This document shows, one piece after another, positions 1 through 7,548 of a DNA stretch of 45,410 nt. The notes under the pieces were generated by a model. The model worked only from the letters and a program-made list of their open reading frames with translations, was not told the origin of the DNA and did not search any database. Each line of letters begins with the position of its first letter. The first letter of the stretch is position 1. The DNA is taken from NCBI GenBank assembly GCA_027492875.1, contig JAPUDV010000117.1:1-45410 (forward strand). Direction: 5' to 3'. Made by a program: the position numbers and the translations under genes. Source of the stretch: Candidatus Competibacteraceae bacterium (GTDB lineage: Bacteria; Pseudomonadota; Gammaproteobacteria; Competibacterales; Competibacteraceae).

Positions 1-40
1 GTAATTGGCGGGCGCGGATTGAAAAGAGAGACTACGCCTC

Positions 41-1348
41 TCAGTAAAGTACCTGCGCCGAGTTGATTTCATTGGTTCGCAATGACAAGGTTACGTTGCC
101 GCCGGATTTGTGAATTTTTATTTTGACGATCCCCTCTATGACCGCTTCCAATTGTCCTTTGAAAGTAGCGCCAGTGACGGTTCTCAGCTTGGCGATTTTA
201 CCGACATGCTGAGCCAGTTCGTCGACTGGGGTCGAGTGGTAGCTTTTCTGAATCATGACGACTTGTTCGGCCGGGGCCGGCGTGGCCTCTTCCACCGGTT
301 TCTCCGGTGCCGGTTCGGCGCCCAGGGCGCGGGCTACCTTGGCGCTGTCCCAACTTGCGGATAAGTCGGCGACTGCCTCGCCGTTGACCTGTATTTTCAG
401 ACCCAGCAGCTTGATGGCGTCTTCGGCGCTGTAGTACTGAAGTTCGCTGGGGTCGATGGGAGCCGGAGGCGTGGCGGTGAGGGTGATCCGCCCACCACCG
501 GAAAGAAACCGCCGGTACGCCGCAATCAATCCCGGACCTGGATTGATGCCGTTGGCGCTCAAGCGCTCGGTCAGCCGCCGCACATGGTCGGCGAGATAAT
601 CGTCGATGGTTTTGCCGGCCTTGGCGGCGCAGTAGTTGTTTCTACGCTGGTTGAAACCATCGTCCTGGATCGTGATATTCAGACTGGCCAGCTTGGGCTT
701 GGCTTGAGCGGCCAATTCCATGATGGATCGCGCGGAACCGGGGATGGCGAAACCCATGTCCATGTTCATCGTCGCCCAGTCTCGGGTATTGCTGTCTACC
801 TGAAACGCCAATGTGTTGCGGGCGGTATCGAGGCGGTAGCCGATTTCGACGTTGCCGATAAACTGGTCGTAACCCATTTCCTGCCACTCGGTGCCGGCGA
901 AATGCGCGACCTGCCCGCAGCCCAGCGCATCCAGATCGTCAAACGGCTTGCTCTGTCGGGAAGAGGGCAGCGACGCGCCGAGAATGCCGCCGTACAAGGG
1001 AAACTCGAATTCGCGCACGGAGAGCGACAGCGCGCCGGGCAGTTCCCCCCGGCCCAACTTCCAGCGCGTCTCCAGCAGGGCCAGAATGTTGGGAGCGTGC
1101 AGCCGGATCGCGCCGATGGTGACCACGTCGTTGACCGTGTTGGGTACGATCCGGAGCCGGCTGACGCCGAGCGATCCGGCCGGCGAGACCTCGATGCCGC
1201 CATAACTGATTTCAGCGAACGGCTTGGCGATCGCGATGAATTGATCGACATGCTGTTTGGTGTCGTACCACAGATAACCGCCCACACCGCCGGCGATCAG
1301 GATCAAGACGATGAGGAGAGCGACCACGATTTTCATCAGCTTGCGCAT
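41..1348 (-). CDS. Membrane-anchored periplasmic protein with C-terminal Sm-like segment
   Basis: I do not recognise the family of the main body. The start at 1348 begins with Met-Arg-Lys and a hydrophobic stretch (about residues 5-23), then a soluble domain, so the protein is probably inner-membrane anchored and periplasmic (435 aa). The frame stays open upstream, but that extension is Pro/Arg-rich with no homology-like features, and an AAGG lies about 12 bases before this ATG. Residues about 330-360 are Ala/Pro/Glu-rich, like a linker. The last ~60 residues, from HVGKIAKLRTVTG to the end, have the strand-turn spacing of a small Sm/LSm-like beta barrel; this is inference from pattern only. 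It is transcribed away from the DUF1015 gene, with a ~200-bp divergent spacer. Confidence 0.75.
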   Translation of the reverse strand: MRKLMKIVVALLIVLILIAGGVGGYLWYDTKQHVDQFIAIAKPFAEISYGGIEVSPAGSLGVSRLRIVPNTVNDVVTIGAIRLHAPNILALLETRWKLGRGELPGALSLSVREFEFPLYGGILGASLPSSRQSKPFDDLDALGCGQVAHFAGTEWQEMGYDQFIGNVEIGYRLDTARNTLAFQVDSNTRDWATMNMDMGFAIPGSARSIMELAAQAKPKLASLNITIQDDGFNQRRNNYCAAKAGKTIDDYLADHVRRLTERLSANGINPGPGLIAAYRRFLSGGGRITLTATPPAPIDPSELQYYSAEDAIKLLGLKIQVNGEAVADLSASWDSAKVARALGAEPAPEKPVEEATPAPAEQVVMIQKSYHSTPVDELAQHVGKIAKLRTVTGATFKGQLEAVIEGIVKIKIHKSGGNVTLSLRTNEINSAQVLY

Positions 1349-1545
1349 GACGGATACCTTGCTGGTGGTGGGACGTTGGTGGCGCGGCGGCCACGACCCG
1401 ATGGTTAAATGATACGCTGCGGCCGGCGAGCTTGCTGGACGGCATGAGGATGGTTTGTTCGATTCGGGCCATTTGTTAAGCTTGCGAAGGCGTTGCCGGC
1501 GCGTTGGCCGGGTTGCCGCCGCCACCAACAGGAAAGAGGCCGTCC

Positions 1546-2889
1546 ATGAATTTCGCGCAGATCGCTCTACAGATTCCGACCCTTCTTCTGCCCCGAGCGG
1601 GGATAGACCTCGCTCGCTGGGCGGTGGTCGCTTGCGACCAGTACACCTCGCAGCCGGATTACTGGGCGCGGGTCGAGGCGCGGGTGGGCGAGGCGCCCTC
1701 CACGCTGCGGCTGATCCTGCCGGAAGTCTATCTGGGCGCCGCCGATGAGGCACGGCGGATTCAGGCCATTCAGGAGACCATGCGCCGCTATCTGGCCGAG
1801 GGCGTACTGGCGTCGCAAGCGCCGGGACTGGTGCTGGTGGAACGGGAGACGGCACGCCGACGGACTCGCTGGGGGCTGGTCGTCGCCCTGGATTTGGAGC
1901 ATTACGATTTCAATCCCGGCGCCAAGACCCTGATCCGCCCGACCGAGGGCACCATCCTGGAGCGGTTGCCGCCTCGGGTGCGGGTGCGCGAGCACGCGCC
2001 GCTGGAGTCGCCGCACGTCATGGTGCTGGTCGATGATCCCCAGCATTTGGTGATCGAGTCACTGCGTTCCGAACCACTGGAGCCTCTGTACGACGTTCCG
2101 CTGATGCTGGATGGCGGTCGGGTGCGCGGCTGGCGGCTGGAGCATCCGATGCTGGTGCAGTGGGTGGTCGAGCAGCTCGCGCGGCTGGCCGATCCGGCGC
2201 TGTTCGCCGAGCGCTACGGCGTGACCGACGAGCCGGTTCTGCTGTACGCCATGGGCGACGGCAACCACTCCTTCGCCACCGCCAAGCTGATCTGGGAGAA
2301 CCTCAAACGCGCCGCGCCCGACCCGGCGGCGATCATGAACCATCCCGCCCGCCACGCCCTGGTCGAACTGGTCAACCTGCACGACGAGGGCCTGGAGTTC
2401 GAGGCGATCCATCGAGTGGCGTTCGCGGTGAACGTCGAACATCTGCTGGCGGCGCTGGCGACGTTTTGCCAAGCGCAAGGGTCGGCGCTGACGGTGATCG
2501 AAAGTCCGGCCTGGGCCGCCGCGCGTCAGCATTCGGCGGAGATGCGGCAGCCCGGCCGGCAGGTGATCGGCTTCGTGGCGAAAGGGCGCTGCGGTGTGTT
2601 GGTGATCGAGGAACCGCGCCTGACCCTGCCGGTCGCCACCTTGCAAGTTTTTCTGGATCGCTATCTGGCGGATCGGACCGATGCCCGGCTGGATTACATC
2701 CACGGCGAGGACACCCTGGAGCAGCTCGGCGCCCGGCCCGGCAACCTCGGTTTCCATCTGCCGGCGCTGGCCAAGGAGGATTTTTTCCGCACCATCATCC
2801 GCGACGGCGCCCTGCCGCGTAAAACCTTCTCGATGGGCGAGGCCGACGAGAAGCGTTTTTATCTGGAGTGCCGGCGGATCGTGCCCTGA
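1546..2889 (+). CDS. DUF1015 family protein
   Basis: A 447-residue cytoplasmic protein of the DUF1015 family, whose biochemical role is not established. The hallmark is the GDGNHSFATAK segment, which corresponds to the DGHHR-type motif of the family, at about residues 236-246. The length is usual for the family. The frame is open further upstream to 1504, but ATG 1546 has a strong ribosome site (GGAAAGAGG at 1530-1538), so it is preferred. In other bacteria DUF1015 genes are often near serA; here serA is about 40 kb away. The EF-G paralogue follows after 88 bp on the same strand and may be co-transcribed. Confidence 0.9.
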   Translation: MNFAQIALQIPTLLLPRAGIDLARWAVVACDQYTSQPDYWARVEARVGEAPSTLRLILPEVYLGAADEARRIQAIQETMRRYLAEGVLASQAPGLVLVERETARRRTRWGLVVALDLEHYDFNPGAKTLIRPTEGTILERLPPRVRVREHAPLESPHVMVLVDDPQHLVIESLRSEPLEPLYDVPLMLDGGRVRGWRLEHPMLVQWVVEQLARLADPALFAERYGVTDEPVLLYAMGDGNHSFATAKLIWENLKRAAPDPAAIMNHPARHALVELVNLHDEGLEFEAIHRVAFAVNVEHLLAALATFCQAQGSALTVIESPAWAAARQHSAEMRQPGRQVIGFVAKGRCGVLVIEEPRLTLPVATLQVFLDRYLADRTDARLDYIHGEDTLEQLGARPGNLGFHLPALAKEDFFRTIIRDGALPRKTFSMGEADEKRFYLECRRIVP

Positions 2890-2977
2890 TGGGTTGGGTG
2901 CGGGGCGCAAGCCCGCGCCCTTGTTTGTCCCCTGTTTCCTGCGCCCTGATTGACGCTGGGTTGGCGAGGAGTTTGAG

Positions 2978-5035
2978 ATGTCCAAGGCCCCGGACTTGAA
3001 TTGGGTTCGCAATATCGGCATCGCCGCGCATGTGGACGCCGGCAAGACCACCCTGACCGAGCGGATGCTGTACTACGCCGGCGTCTCTCACAAGATCGGC
3101 GAGGTCCACGAAGGTGCGGCCCACATGGATTACATGGCCGAGGAACAGGAGCACGGCATCACCATCACCGCCGCCGTCACCCGCTTGCCGTGGCGGGATC
3201 ACCTGATCCAGTTGATCGATACGCCGGGCCATGTGGATTTCACCATCGAGGTCGAACGCTCGATGCGGGTGCTGGATGGTTGTGTGGTCGTCCTGGACGG
3301 GGTGCGCGGGGTGGAGCCGCAGACCGAGACGGTCTGGCGTCAACGCACCCGCTTTCTTCTGCCGACCCTGTTTTTCGTCAACAAGCTGGACCGGCCCGGC
3401 GCCGACTTCGGCCGGGCGCTGGCGACGGTGCAGGATCGCCTGGGCGTGGAATCGGTGGCGGTGACGGTGCCGCTGCCCGATTACGACGGCACCGTCGTTC
3501 ATTTGATCGACCGCACCCGGCTGCGCTTCAGCGGCGAGCGTGGCGAACAGGTGCAGGTCGAAGTCTGCGACCCGGCAACCTGGGACTGGGCGCAACCCTG
3601 GCGGGAAAGCCTGCTGCTGGCGGCGGCGGAGATGGACGAGGCGCTGGCCGAGCAGGTACTGACCGAGCAGGAACCAGAACCGGCGGCGGTGTGGGCGGCG
3701 CTGCGCCAGGCCACACTGGCCGGCAAGGTTTGCCCCTGTTTCGCCGGCAGCGCCCTGCGCAATCAGGGCGTGCAGCCGCTGCTGGACGGGGTGGTGCGCC
3801 TGCTGCCGGCTCCACCCGAGCGTCCGTCGAGCCTGGCGCATCGCGCCGATGGCGGTGAGGAGTGGGTAGCGATGGACTCGGCGGGTCCGTTGGCGGCGCT
3901 GGTGTTCAAGGTGCAGATGTGGGAAGGCCGCCGCCATGTGTTCGCCCGACTGTATCGGGGCACGCTGAAGGCCGGCGACGAGGTGACGATTCCCGGCCCG
4001 GACGGTGCGACACGTCAGGAGCGGGTGGCGCGGCTGTTCGAGGTGGACGCCAACCACAAGGCGCGACTGGATCAGGTGAGCGCCGGGCAGATCGTGTTGC
4101 TGGCCGGGCTGCGCTGGGCGACCACCGGCGATACCTTGTGCGCGCCGGATCACCCGCTGTGGCTGGAGCGCATCGAAACCCGCGCGCCGGTGCTGGGGCT
4201 GGCGATCGAACCTCAGTCCAGTGCCGACGAAGCCAAGCTGTTGGAAGCCCTGGACAAGTTGCAGCAGGAAGATCCGACCTTGCGGGTCGAGGAGGACAAG
4301 GAGACCGGCCAGCGCGTGCTGCGCGGCATGGGCGAGTTGCACTTGCAAATCGCCGGCGAACGGCTGCAGCGAGAGTTTCACGTCAATATTCGGGTCGGCA
4401 ATCCCGATGTGGTGCTGCGCGAGACCATCGCCCAGGCGGCCGAGGCCGACAACCTGTTTCATCGGGTGATCGAGCAGCCCGATGGCAAGAAACTGGAAAT
4501 GAGGGCGTGGGCGCGAGTGGCGGTGGAACCGCTGCCGCGCGGGGCCGGCACGACCGTTAGTGCCGAACCGCGATCGCGGCCGGAAGGCATTGACTTGAAT
4601 CCAGCCCAGCGGGAAGCCATCGCCGGCGCCGTCGAGGACGTGCTGGCCAACGGCCCGACCACCGGTGCGCCCTTGCAGGATCTGGCGGTGCGGGTGCTGG
4701 AAGTGGAACTGTTCGGCGCTTTGTCCAGCGTTCAAGCGCTGCGGGTGGCGGTGGCGGAGGCGGCGCGCAAGGCGCTCGCGCGGGCCGGTGGGCTGATCCT
4801 GCGGCCGATCATGGCTACCGAGGTGGTGGTGCCCGAGAGCGACGTCGGCGCGGTGTTGGGCGATTTGCAGTCCCGCCGGGCGGCGATCCGGGATACGACC
4901 AGCTTGGGCGAAATGACGGCGATCCATTGCGATTGCGCGCTGGATCGGCTGCTGGGCTATATCACCGACCTGCGCGGCATGACCCGTGGCCGGGGTCAGT
5001 TCACCATGCGCTTCGACCGTTTCGACGTCGGCTGA
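2978..5035 (+). CDS. EF-G-like translation GTPase (EF-G2 type)
   Basis: A 685-residue translational GTPase with the EF-G layout. The G1 motif AHVDAGKTT, switch motifs ending in GITITAA, G3 DTPGHVDF and G4 NKLD (EF-G usually has NKMD) are all present. Domain II, domain III (RGMGELHLQI) and domain V (LRPIMATEVVVPES, then YITDLRGMTRGRGQF) are also present. The domain IV tip differs: the conserved GGRGQYG loop of canonical EF-G is replaced by IEQPDGKKLE near residue 495. This favours an accessory EF-G2-type or ribosome-rescue/protection-like factor over the housekeeping FusA. Genuine Tet(M)-type resistance is not supported because domains IV and V look EF-G-like. The ATG has GAGGAG about 8 bases upstream. 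Confidence 0.9.
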   Translation: MSKAPDLNWVRNIGIAAHVDAGKTTLTERMLYYAGVSHKIGEVHEGAAHMDYMAEEQEHGITITAAVTRLPWRDHLIQLIDTPGHVDFTIEVERSMRVLDGCVVVLDGVRGVEPQTETVWRQRTRFLLPTLFFVNKLDRPGADFGRALATVQDRLGVESVAVTVPLPDYDGTVVHLIDRTRLRFSGERGEQVQVEVCDPATWDWAQPWRESLLLAAAEMDEALAEQVLTEQEPEPAAVWAALRQATLAGKVCPCFAGSALRNQGVQPLLDGVVRLLPAPPERPSSLAHRADGGEEWVAMDSAGPLAALVFKVQMWEGRRHVFARLYRGTLKAGDEVTIPGPDGATRQERVARLFEVDANHKARLDQVSAGQIVLLAGLRWATTGDTLCAPDHPLWLERIETRAPVLGLAIEPQSSADEAKLLEALDKLQQEDPTLRVEEDKETGQRVLRGMGELHLQIAGERLQREFHVNIRVGNPDVVLRETIAQAAEADNLFHRVIEQPDGKKLEMRAWARVAVEPLPRGAGTTVSAEPRSRPEGIDLNPAQREAIAGAVEDVLANGPTTGAPLQDLAVRVLEVELFGALSSVQALRVAVAEAARKALARAGGLILRPIMATEVVVPESDVGAVLGDLQSRRAAIRDTTSLGEMTAIHCDCALDRLLGYITDLRGMTRGRGQFTMRFDRFDVG

Positions 5036-5082
5036 TCCGGCGAGGCGTGGCAACAGGCCCCGCCGTAGCGTTTGACGCTCAA

Positions 5083-5574
5083 TCAATCGAACTTCCCCCG
5101 GTCGATCTGCTCCAGCAGCAGGGGCGTGATGTCGTCGAAGCGGACGATTCGCTGGCCGCGATGATCGCGCAGGAACTCCCTGGCCTCTTCTTCGGTGCCG
5201 AGTGGCGCCAGTTCGTGGCCCATCGGTCCGAGCATGTCGGAACCGATCACGTACCAGGCGGCGCGGGCGTCGATCCGGCTCAGACCGTAGTACTCGGTCA
5301 CGCCGATGCGGGCGATGTCGTCCCGGTTGTGACCGGGCGCGTATTTCGGCAGGTTCAGCAGGTACTTGAACAGATCCTTGGCGCCGTCGAAGTGGTGGGC
5401 GTGACCGTCCTGGTACACCACCGTCGCTACCCAGTCGGGATAAAGGCTGACGAACATGCCGCAGACCGGGCAGGTGTCCTGGGGACCGGGCGCGGGCAAT
5501 TGCAAAGGTTCGGCCCAGGCTGACGCCAGACTGAAGATCAGCAGCCATGCCGCCAGCCGATGGATGCCGAGCAT
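5083..5574 (-). CDS. nosL: NosL-family protein (secreted)
   Basis: A NosL-family protein of 163 residues. An N-terminal signal peptide (Met-Leu-Gly-Ile-His-Arg then a hydrophobic run) probably ends after Ala-Trp-Ala. The mature part opens with the family motif CPVCGM. NosL proteins bind Cu(I) and help assemble the copper sites of nitrous oxide reductase; family membership is clear, but the client here is unknown because no nosZ is in the window. The frame runs on to 5688, but ATG 5574 gives a proper signal peptide and is preceded by AGGGG. It is the last gene of a minus-strand cluster and is separated from the next nosL-like gene by a MITE insertion that may have altered its transcription. 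Confidence 0.88.
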   Translation of the reverse strand: MLGIHRLAAWLLIFSLASAWAEPLQLPAPGPQDTCPVCGMFVSLYPDWVATVVYQDGHAHHFDGAKDLFKYLLNLPKYAPGHNRDDIARIGVTEYYGLSRIDARAAWYVIGSDMLGPMGHELAPLGTEEEAREFLRDHRGQRIVRFDDITPLLLEQIDRGKFD

Positions 5575-5595
5575 CGGGGTGCCCCTGAAAAAAGG

Positions 5596-5769
5596 GGCTC
5601 TTCGAGGATTTATGTGGACCTGGTCTCCCAAGGTGGATTGTAGCTCGCCGTGCCGGCTCATGGTGAGGTTGACGCCTTCTAAAATCAATTGGTTATTAAC
5701 GATCGACTCACTAAAAATCTCACTTATGAGAAACTAAGCCCCGATCTCCACAAGAATCCTCGAAGAACC
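5596..5769. mobile_element. 174-bp MITE with ISL3-like inverted repeats and 8-bp target duplication
   Basis: Two 23-bp inverted repeats lie at 5596-5618 (begins GGCTCTTCGAGGATT) and 5747-5769 (reverse complement begins GGTTCTTCGAGGATT), with about 20 of 23 positions matching. Immediately outside are identical octamers AAAAAAGG at 5588-5595 and 5770-5777. An 8-bp AT-rich target duplication and GG(C/T)TCTTCG ends are typical of the ISL3 transposase family. The ~128-bp interior holds no convincing gene, so this is a non-autonomous derivative. It split what was probably a short spacer between the two nosL-type genes. Confidence 0.85.
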
Positions 5770-5818
5770 AAAAAAGGGAAACGGCGGCGATTTCGCGGTT
5801 TGGCGACCGGGCTGCGTT

Positions 5819-6463
5819 TCACTGACCGGGTCCGGCCTGTCCGGTGTGCTGCCGCCGTTCCGCCCGCTTTTTGCGGATCATCCCGGTATCGCTGGCCATG
5901 CTCAGATAGGCGGTGCGCAAGGCGGCGTCGAAATTGCCCAACTCTCCACCCTGCGCGGTCTTGGCTGCTTCCGCCGCCGACCGGGAACCGAAGGCGACCT
6001 TGCTGTGCTGGGTCATCACCCCCGGCAGCTTCGAGCCGACCAGATAGATGGCTTTGTCGACGTTCACCAGTGGTTTCGGTTCGACGGTGGCGCCGTAGTC
6101 GGCGGCGTAAATGGCTTTGGGTCCCCGGTCCAGGTTCAGCGCCAGGCTCAGCGCGGCGCAGTGCAGCGAACAGGTCGGGTCCACTCGATCATCCTGGTAA
6201 TGAACCAGATGGCGGCTGTAATGGAATTTGCGCCGATCCATGCCGCAATAGGGGCACTGGGGATATTTGCTTAATTCGTTTTCCAGCGGGTTCGGGTCCG
6301 GCTCGGTCTTGGGCGCGAATTGCAGGGGCGTGCCGTCGTCCGCGCACTGGGCGGCGTGGGCCGACCGGCTCAGGGTGGCCACGCTAGCGGCGGCGCCCGT
6401 CGCGGCGAGAAAGCGCAGAACCTGTCGGCGTTCGGTGTGGATGGGGTCGCTCATGGATTTCAT
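5819..6463 (-). CDS. NosL-family protein with Tat signal
   Basis: A 214-residue second NosL-like protein. Its N-terminus carries a twin-arginine signal (ERRQVLRFLAATGAAAS, cleavage probably after Ala-His-Ala), so it is probably exported folded. The metal-binding region is CPYCGMDRRKFHYSRH followed by a Cys-Ser-Leu-His-Cys segment about 25 residues later, giving four cysteines and several histidines. The family role is copper delivery; the partner here is unknown. The start at 6463 has AAGAG close by; ATG 6454 is an alternative. It lies downstream of the TlpA-like gene on the same strand, and the pair probably form one unit with the downstream nosL gene, now interrupted by the MITE. Confidence 0.85.
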   Translation of the reverse strand: MKSMSDPIHTERRQVLRFLAATGAAASVATLSRSAHAAQCADDGTPLQFAPKTEPDPNPLENELSKYPQCPYCGMDRRKFHYSRHLVHYQDDRVDPTCSLHCAALSLALNLDRGPKAIYAADYGATVEPKPLVNVDKAIYLVGSKLPGVMTQHSKVAFGSRSAAEAAKTAQGGELGNFDAALRTAYLSMASDTGMIRKKRAERRQHTGQAGPGQ

Positions 6464-6528
6464 TGCTCTTGTTGTGGTTGTGGGAGAGCAATTCTAAGGC
6501 AAGGATGCGTGAGGATCTTTGAGAATAC

Positions 6529-7092
6529 TCATAGCAGGGCGACGATCGCCCGCTCGAACACCTCCGGAGTGGATTCGCCGACGATCCGGGCACGGATGAT
6601 GCCCTGCCGGTCGACGATGAAGGTCATCGGCAGGCCCATGACCCGATAGTTTCGGGTCACTGCGCCTTGCGGGTCCAGCAGCACCTCATAGGAGATCTCA
6701 AGTTTCTGGACGAAGGGGCGCACGGTTTCCAGCGGTTGCAGCACGTTGACGGCGAGGATGGCCAGCCCCCGGTCGCGGTACTGGCGGTAGACCGGCTCCA
6801 GCGCCTGCATTTCGGCGTGGCAATACGGGCACCAGTCGGCCCAGAAGCGGATGGCGACTACCCGGCCACGATACTGTTCGGGGAAATGGACGGCGGGACC
6901 GTCCAGTCGCTCCAGGGTAAAGGCGGGGGCGGGAGTGTCGGTTTTGGCGGCGGTGACGTTTTGCTCGCAGCCGGCGAGGAGGGCGAGCAGGAGGAGGGTG
7001 GGGAAAAGCCAAAACGGGGATGAAGCCTGCAACAAGCCGGCGCTTTGCCGATCTCTCGAATTCGATGTTAGATCGAATACCTTATATGACAT
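6529..7092 (-). CDS. TlpA/ResA-like thioredoxin lipoprotein
   Basis: A membrane-anchored thioredoxin-fold protein. A hydrophobic segment ends in the lipobox LLAGC, followed by a linker and a TlpA/AhpC-TSA domain with the redox motif WCPYC and a cis-Pro loop (GLPMTF). Such proteins reduce periplasmic disulfides, for example in apo-copper or apo-cytochrome proteins, which fits the neighbouring nosL genes. The true start is uncertain: ATG 7092 leaves about 45 residues before the lipid-modified Cys, the open frame begins at 7134 (overlapping hicB), and two TTG codons near 7035 would give a more usual signal length but lack a ribosome site. Confidence 0.85.
   Translation of the reverse strand: MSYKVFDLTSNSRDRQSAGLLQASSPFWLFPTLLLLALLAGCEQNVTAAKTDTPAPAFTLERLDGPAVHFPEQYRGRVVAIRFWADWCPYCHAEMQALEPVYRQYRDRGLAILAVNVLQPLETVRPFVQKLEISYEVLLDPQGAVTRNYRVMGLPMTFIVDRQGIIRARIVGESTPEVFERAIVALL
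7060..7078. promoter_or_regulatory. Perfect inverted repeat upstream of hicBA (possible operator)
   Basis: ATTCGAT and ATCGAAT form a perfect 7-bp inverted repeat with a 5-base centre. It ends 44 bp before the hicB ATG and lies just upstream of a TTATAT sequence at 7082-7087 that could be a -10 element. Many HicB-type antitoxins repress their own promoter by binding such palindromes, so this is a reasonable operator candidate. It also falls in the 5' part of the tlpA-like frame if that gene starts at 7092. Confidence 0.45.
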
Positions 7093-7121
7093 CGTGGATG
7101 ACCTGATGAGGGTTACGATTA

Positions 7122-7352
7122 ATGAATTTCCCACTTGAAATTATCGCCGAATGGGATGCCGAAGCCGGAGTCTGGGTGGCCACCAGCAACGACGTGCCAG
7201 GACTGGTCACGGAGGCTGAAACCATGGAGATGCTGCTGGCAAGGTTGCGGATCATGATTCCCGAATTGCTGGCGCTCAATGGCATGGCGCGGCCGGGCGA
7301 TATTCCGTTCCGCCTGCGTAGTGAGCGACTCGAACATGTCCGGACGGCTTGA
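7122..7352 (+). CDS. hicB: HicB-like antitoxin (DUF1902 type)
   Basis: A 76-residue HicB-type antitoxin. The sequence AEWDAEAGVWVATSNDVPGLVTEAET is the partial RNase H-like fold of the HicB/DUF1902 group. It is short and lacks an obvious C-terminal helix-turn-helix or ribbon-helix-helix, so DNA binding would depend on a small basic tail. The ATG has TGAGGG about 9 bases upstream. Its stop overlaps the start of the following toxin gene by one base, as expected for a translationally coupled pair. The pair lies on the strand opposite to the surrounding nosL/ABC cluster, so it was probably acquired separately. Confidence 0.85.
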   Translation: MNFPLEIIAEWDAEAGVWVATSNDVPGLVTEAETMEMLLARLRIMIPELLALNGMARPGDIPFRLRSERLEHVRTA

Positions 7353-7546
7353 TGGATGACTTTACCCCGGACCTGAAACGCATGTTGCGGGATGCGGGTT
7401 GTCATTTCGCGCGACAGGGGAAGGGCGATCACGAAATCTGGTTCAGTCCGATGACGGCCCGACATTTTGTGGTGGATGGTGCGATCAAATCTCGCCATAC
7501 CGCCAACGGGGTATTGAAGCAGGCCGGCCTGCCGAAACGATTTTAG
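7352..7546 (+). CDS. hicA: HicA-like mRNA interferase toxin
   Basis: A 64-residue protein with the HicA double-stranded-RNA-binding-like fold. An N-terminal helix (DLKRMLRDAGC) is followed by strands with the catalytic His region GKGDHEIW, and a C-terminal helix (ANGVLKQAGL) matches the usual HicA ending. HicA cleaves mRNA when not bound by HicB. The ATG overlaps the hicB stop (TGATG); a TTG one codon earlier is less likely. The stop lies 2 bp from the convergent stop of the minus-strand membrane-protein gene, so the insertion is very compact. Confidence 0.85.
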   Translation: MDDFTPDLKRMLRDAGCHFARQGKGDHEIWFSPMTARHFVVDGAIKSRHTANGVLKQAGLPKRF

Positions 7547-7548
7547 CG

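Noticed and set aside
1349..1855. A longer N-terminus for the first minus-strand gene
   Set aside because: The extension is Pro/Arg-rich, puts the membrane anchor in the middle and overlaps the DUF1015 coding region on the other strand; ATG 1348 gives a normal anchored protein.
2978..5035. Tetracycline-resistance ribosomal protection protein
   Set aside because: The GTPase similarity is shared by all EF-G relatives, and domains IV and V are closer to EF-G than to Tet(M).
2795..5548. A 917-residue minus-strand open frame opposite the EF-G gene
   Set aside because: It is low-complexity, His/Arg/Gln-rich and is the mirror of a clearly conserved EF-G frame; no motifs.
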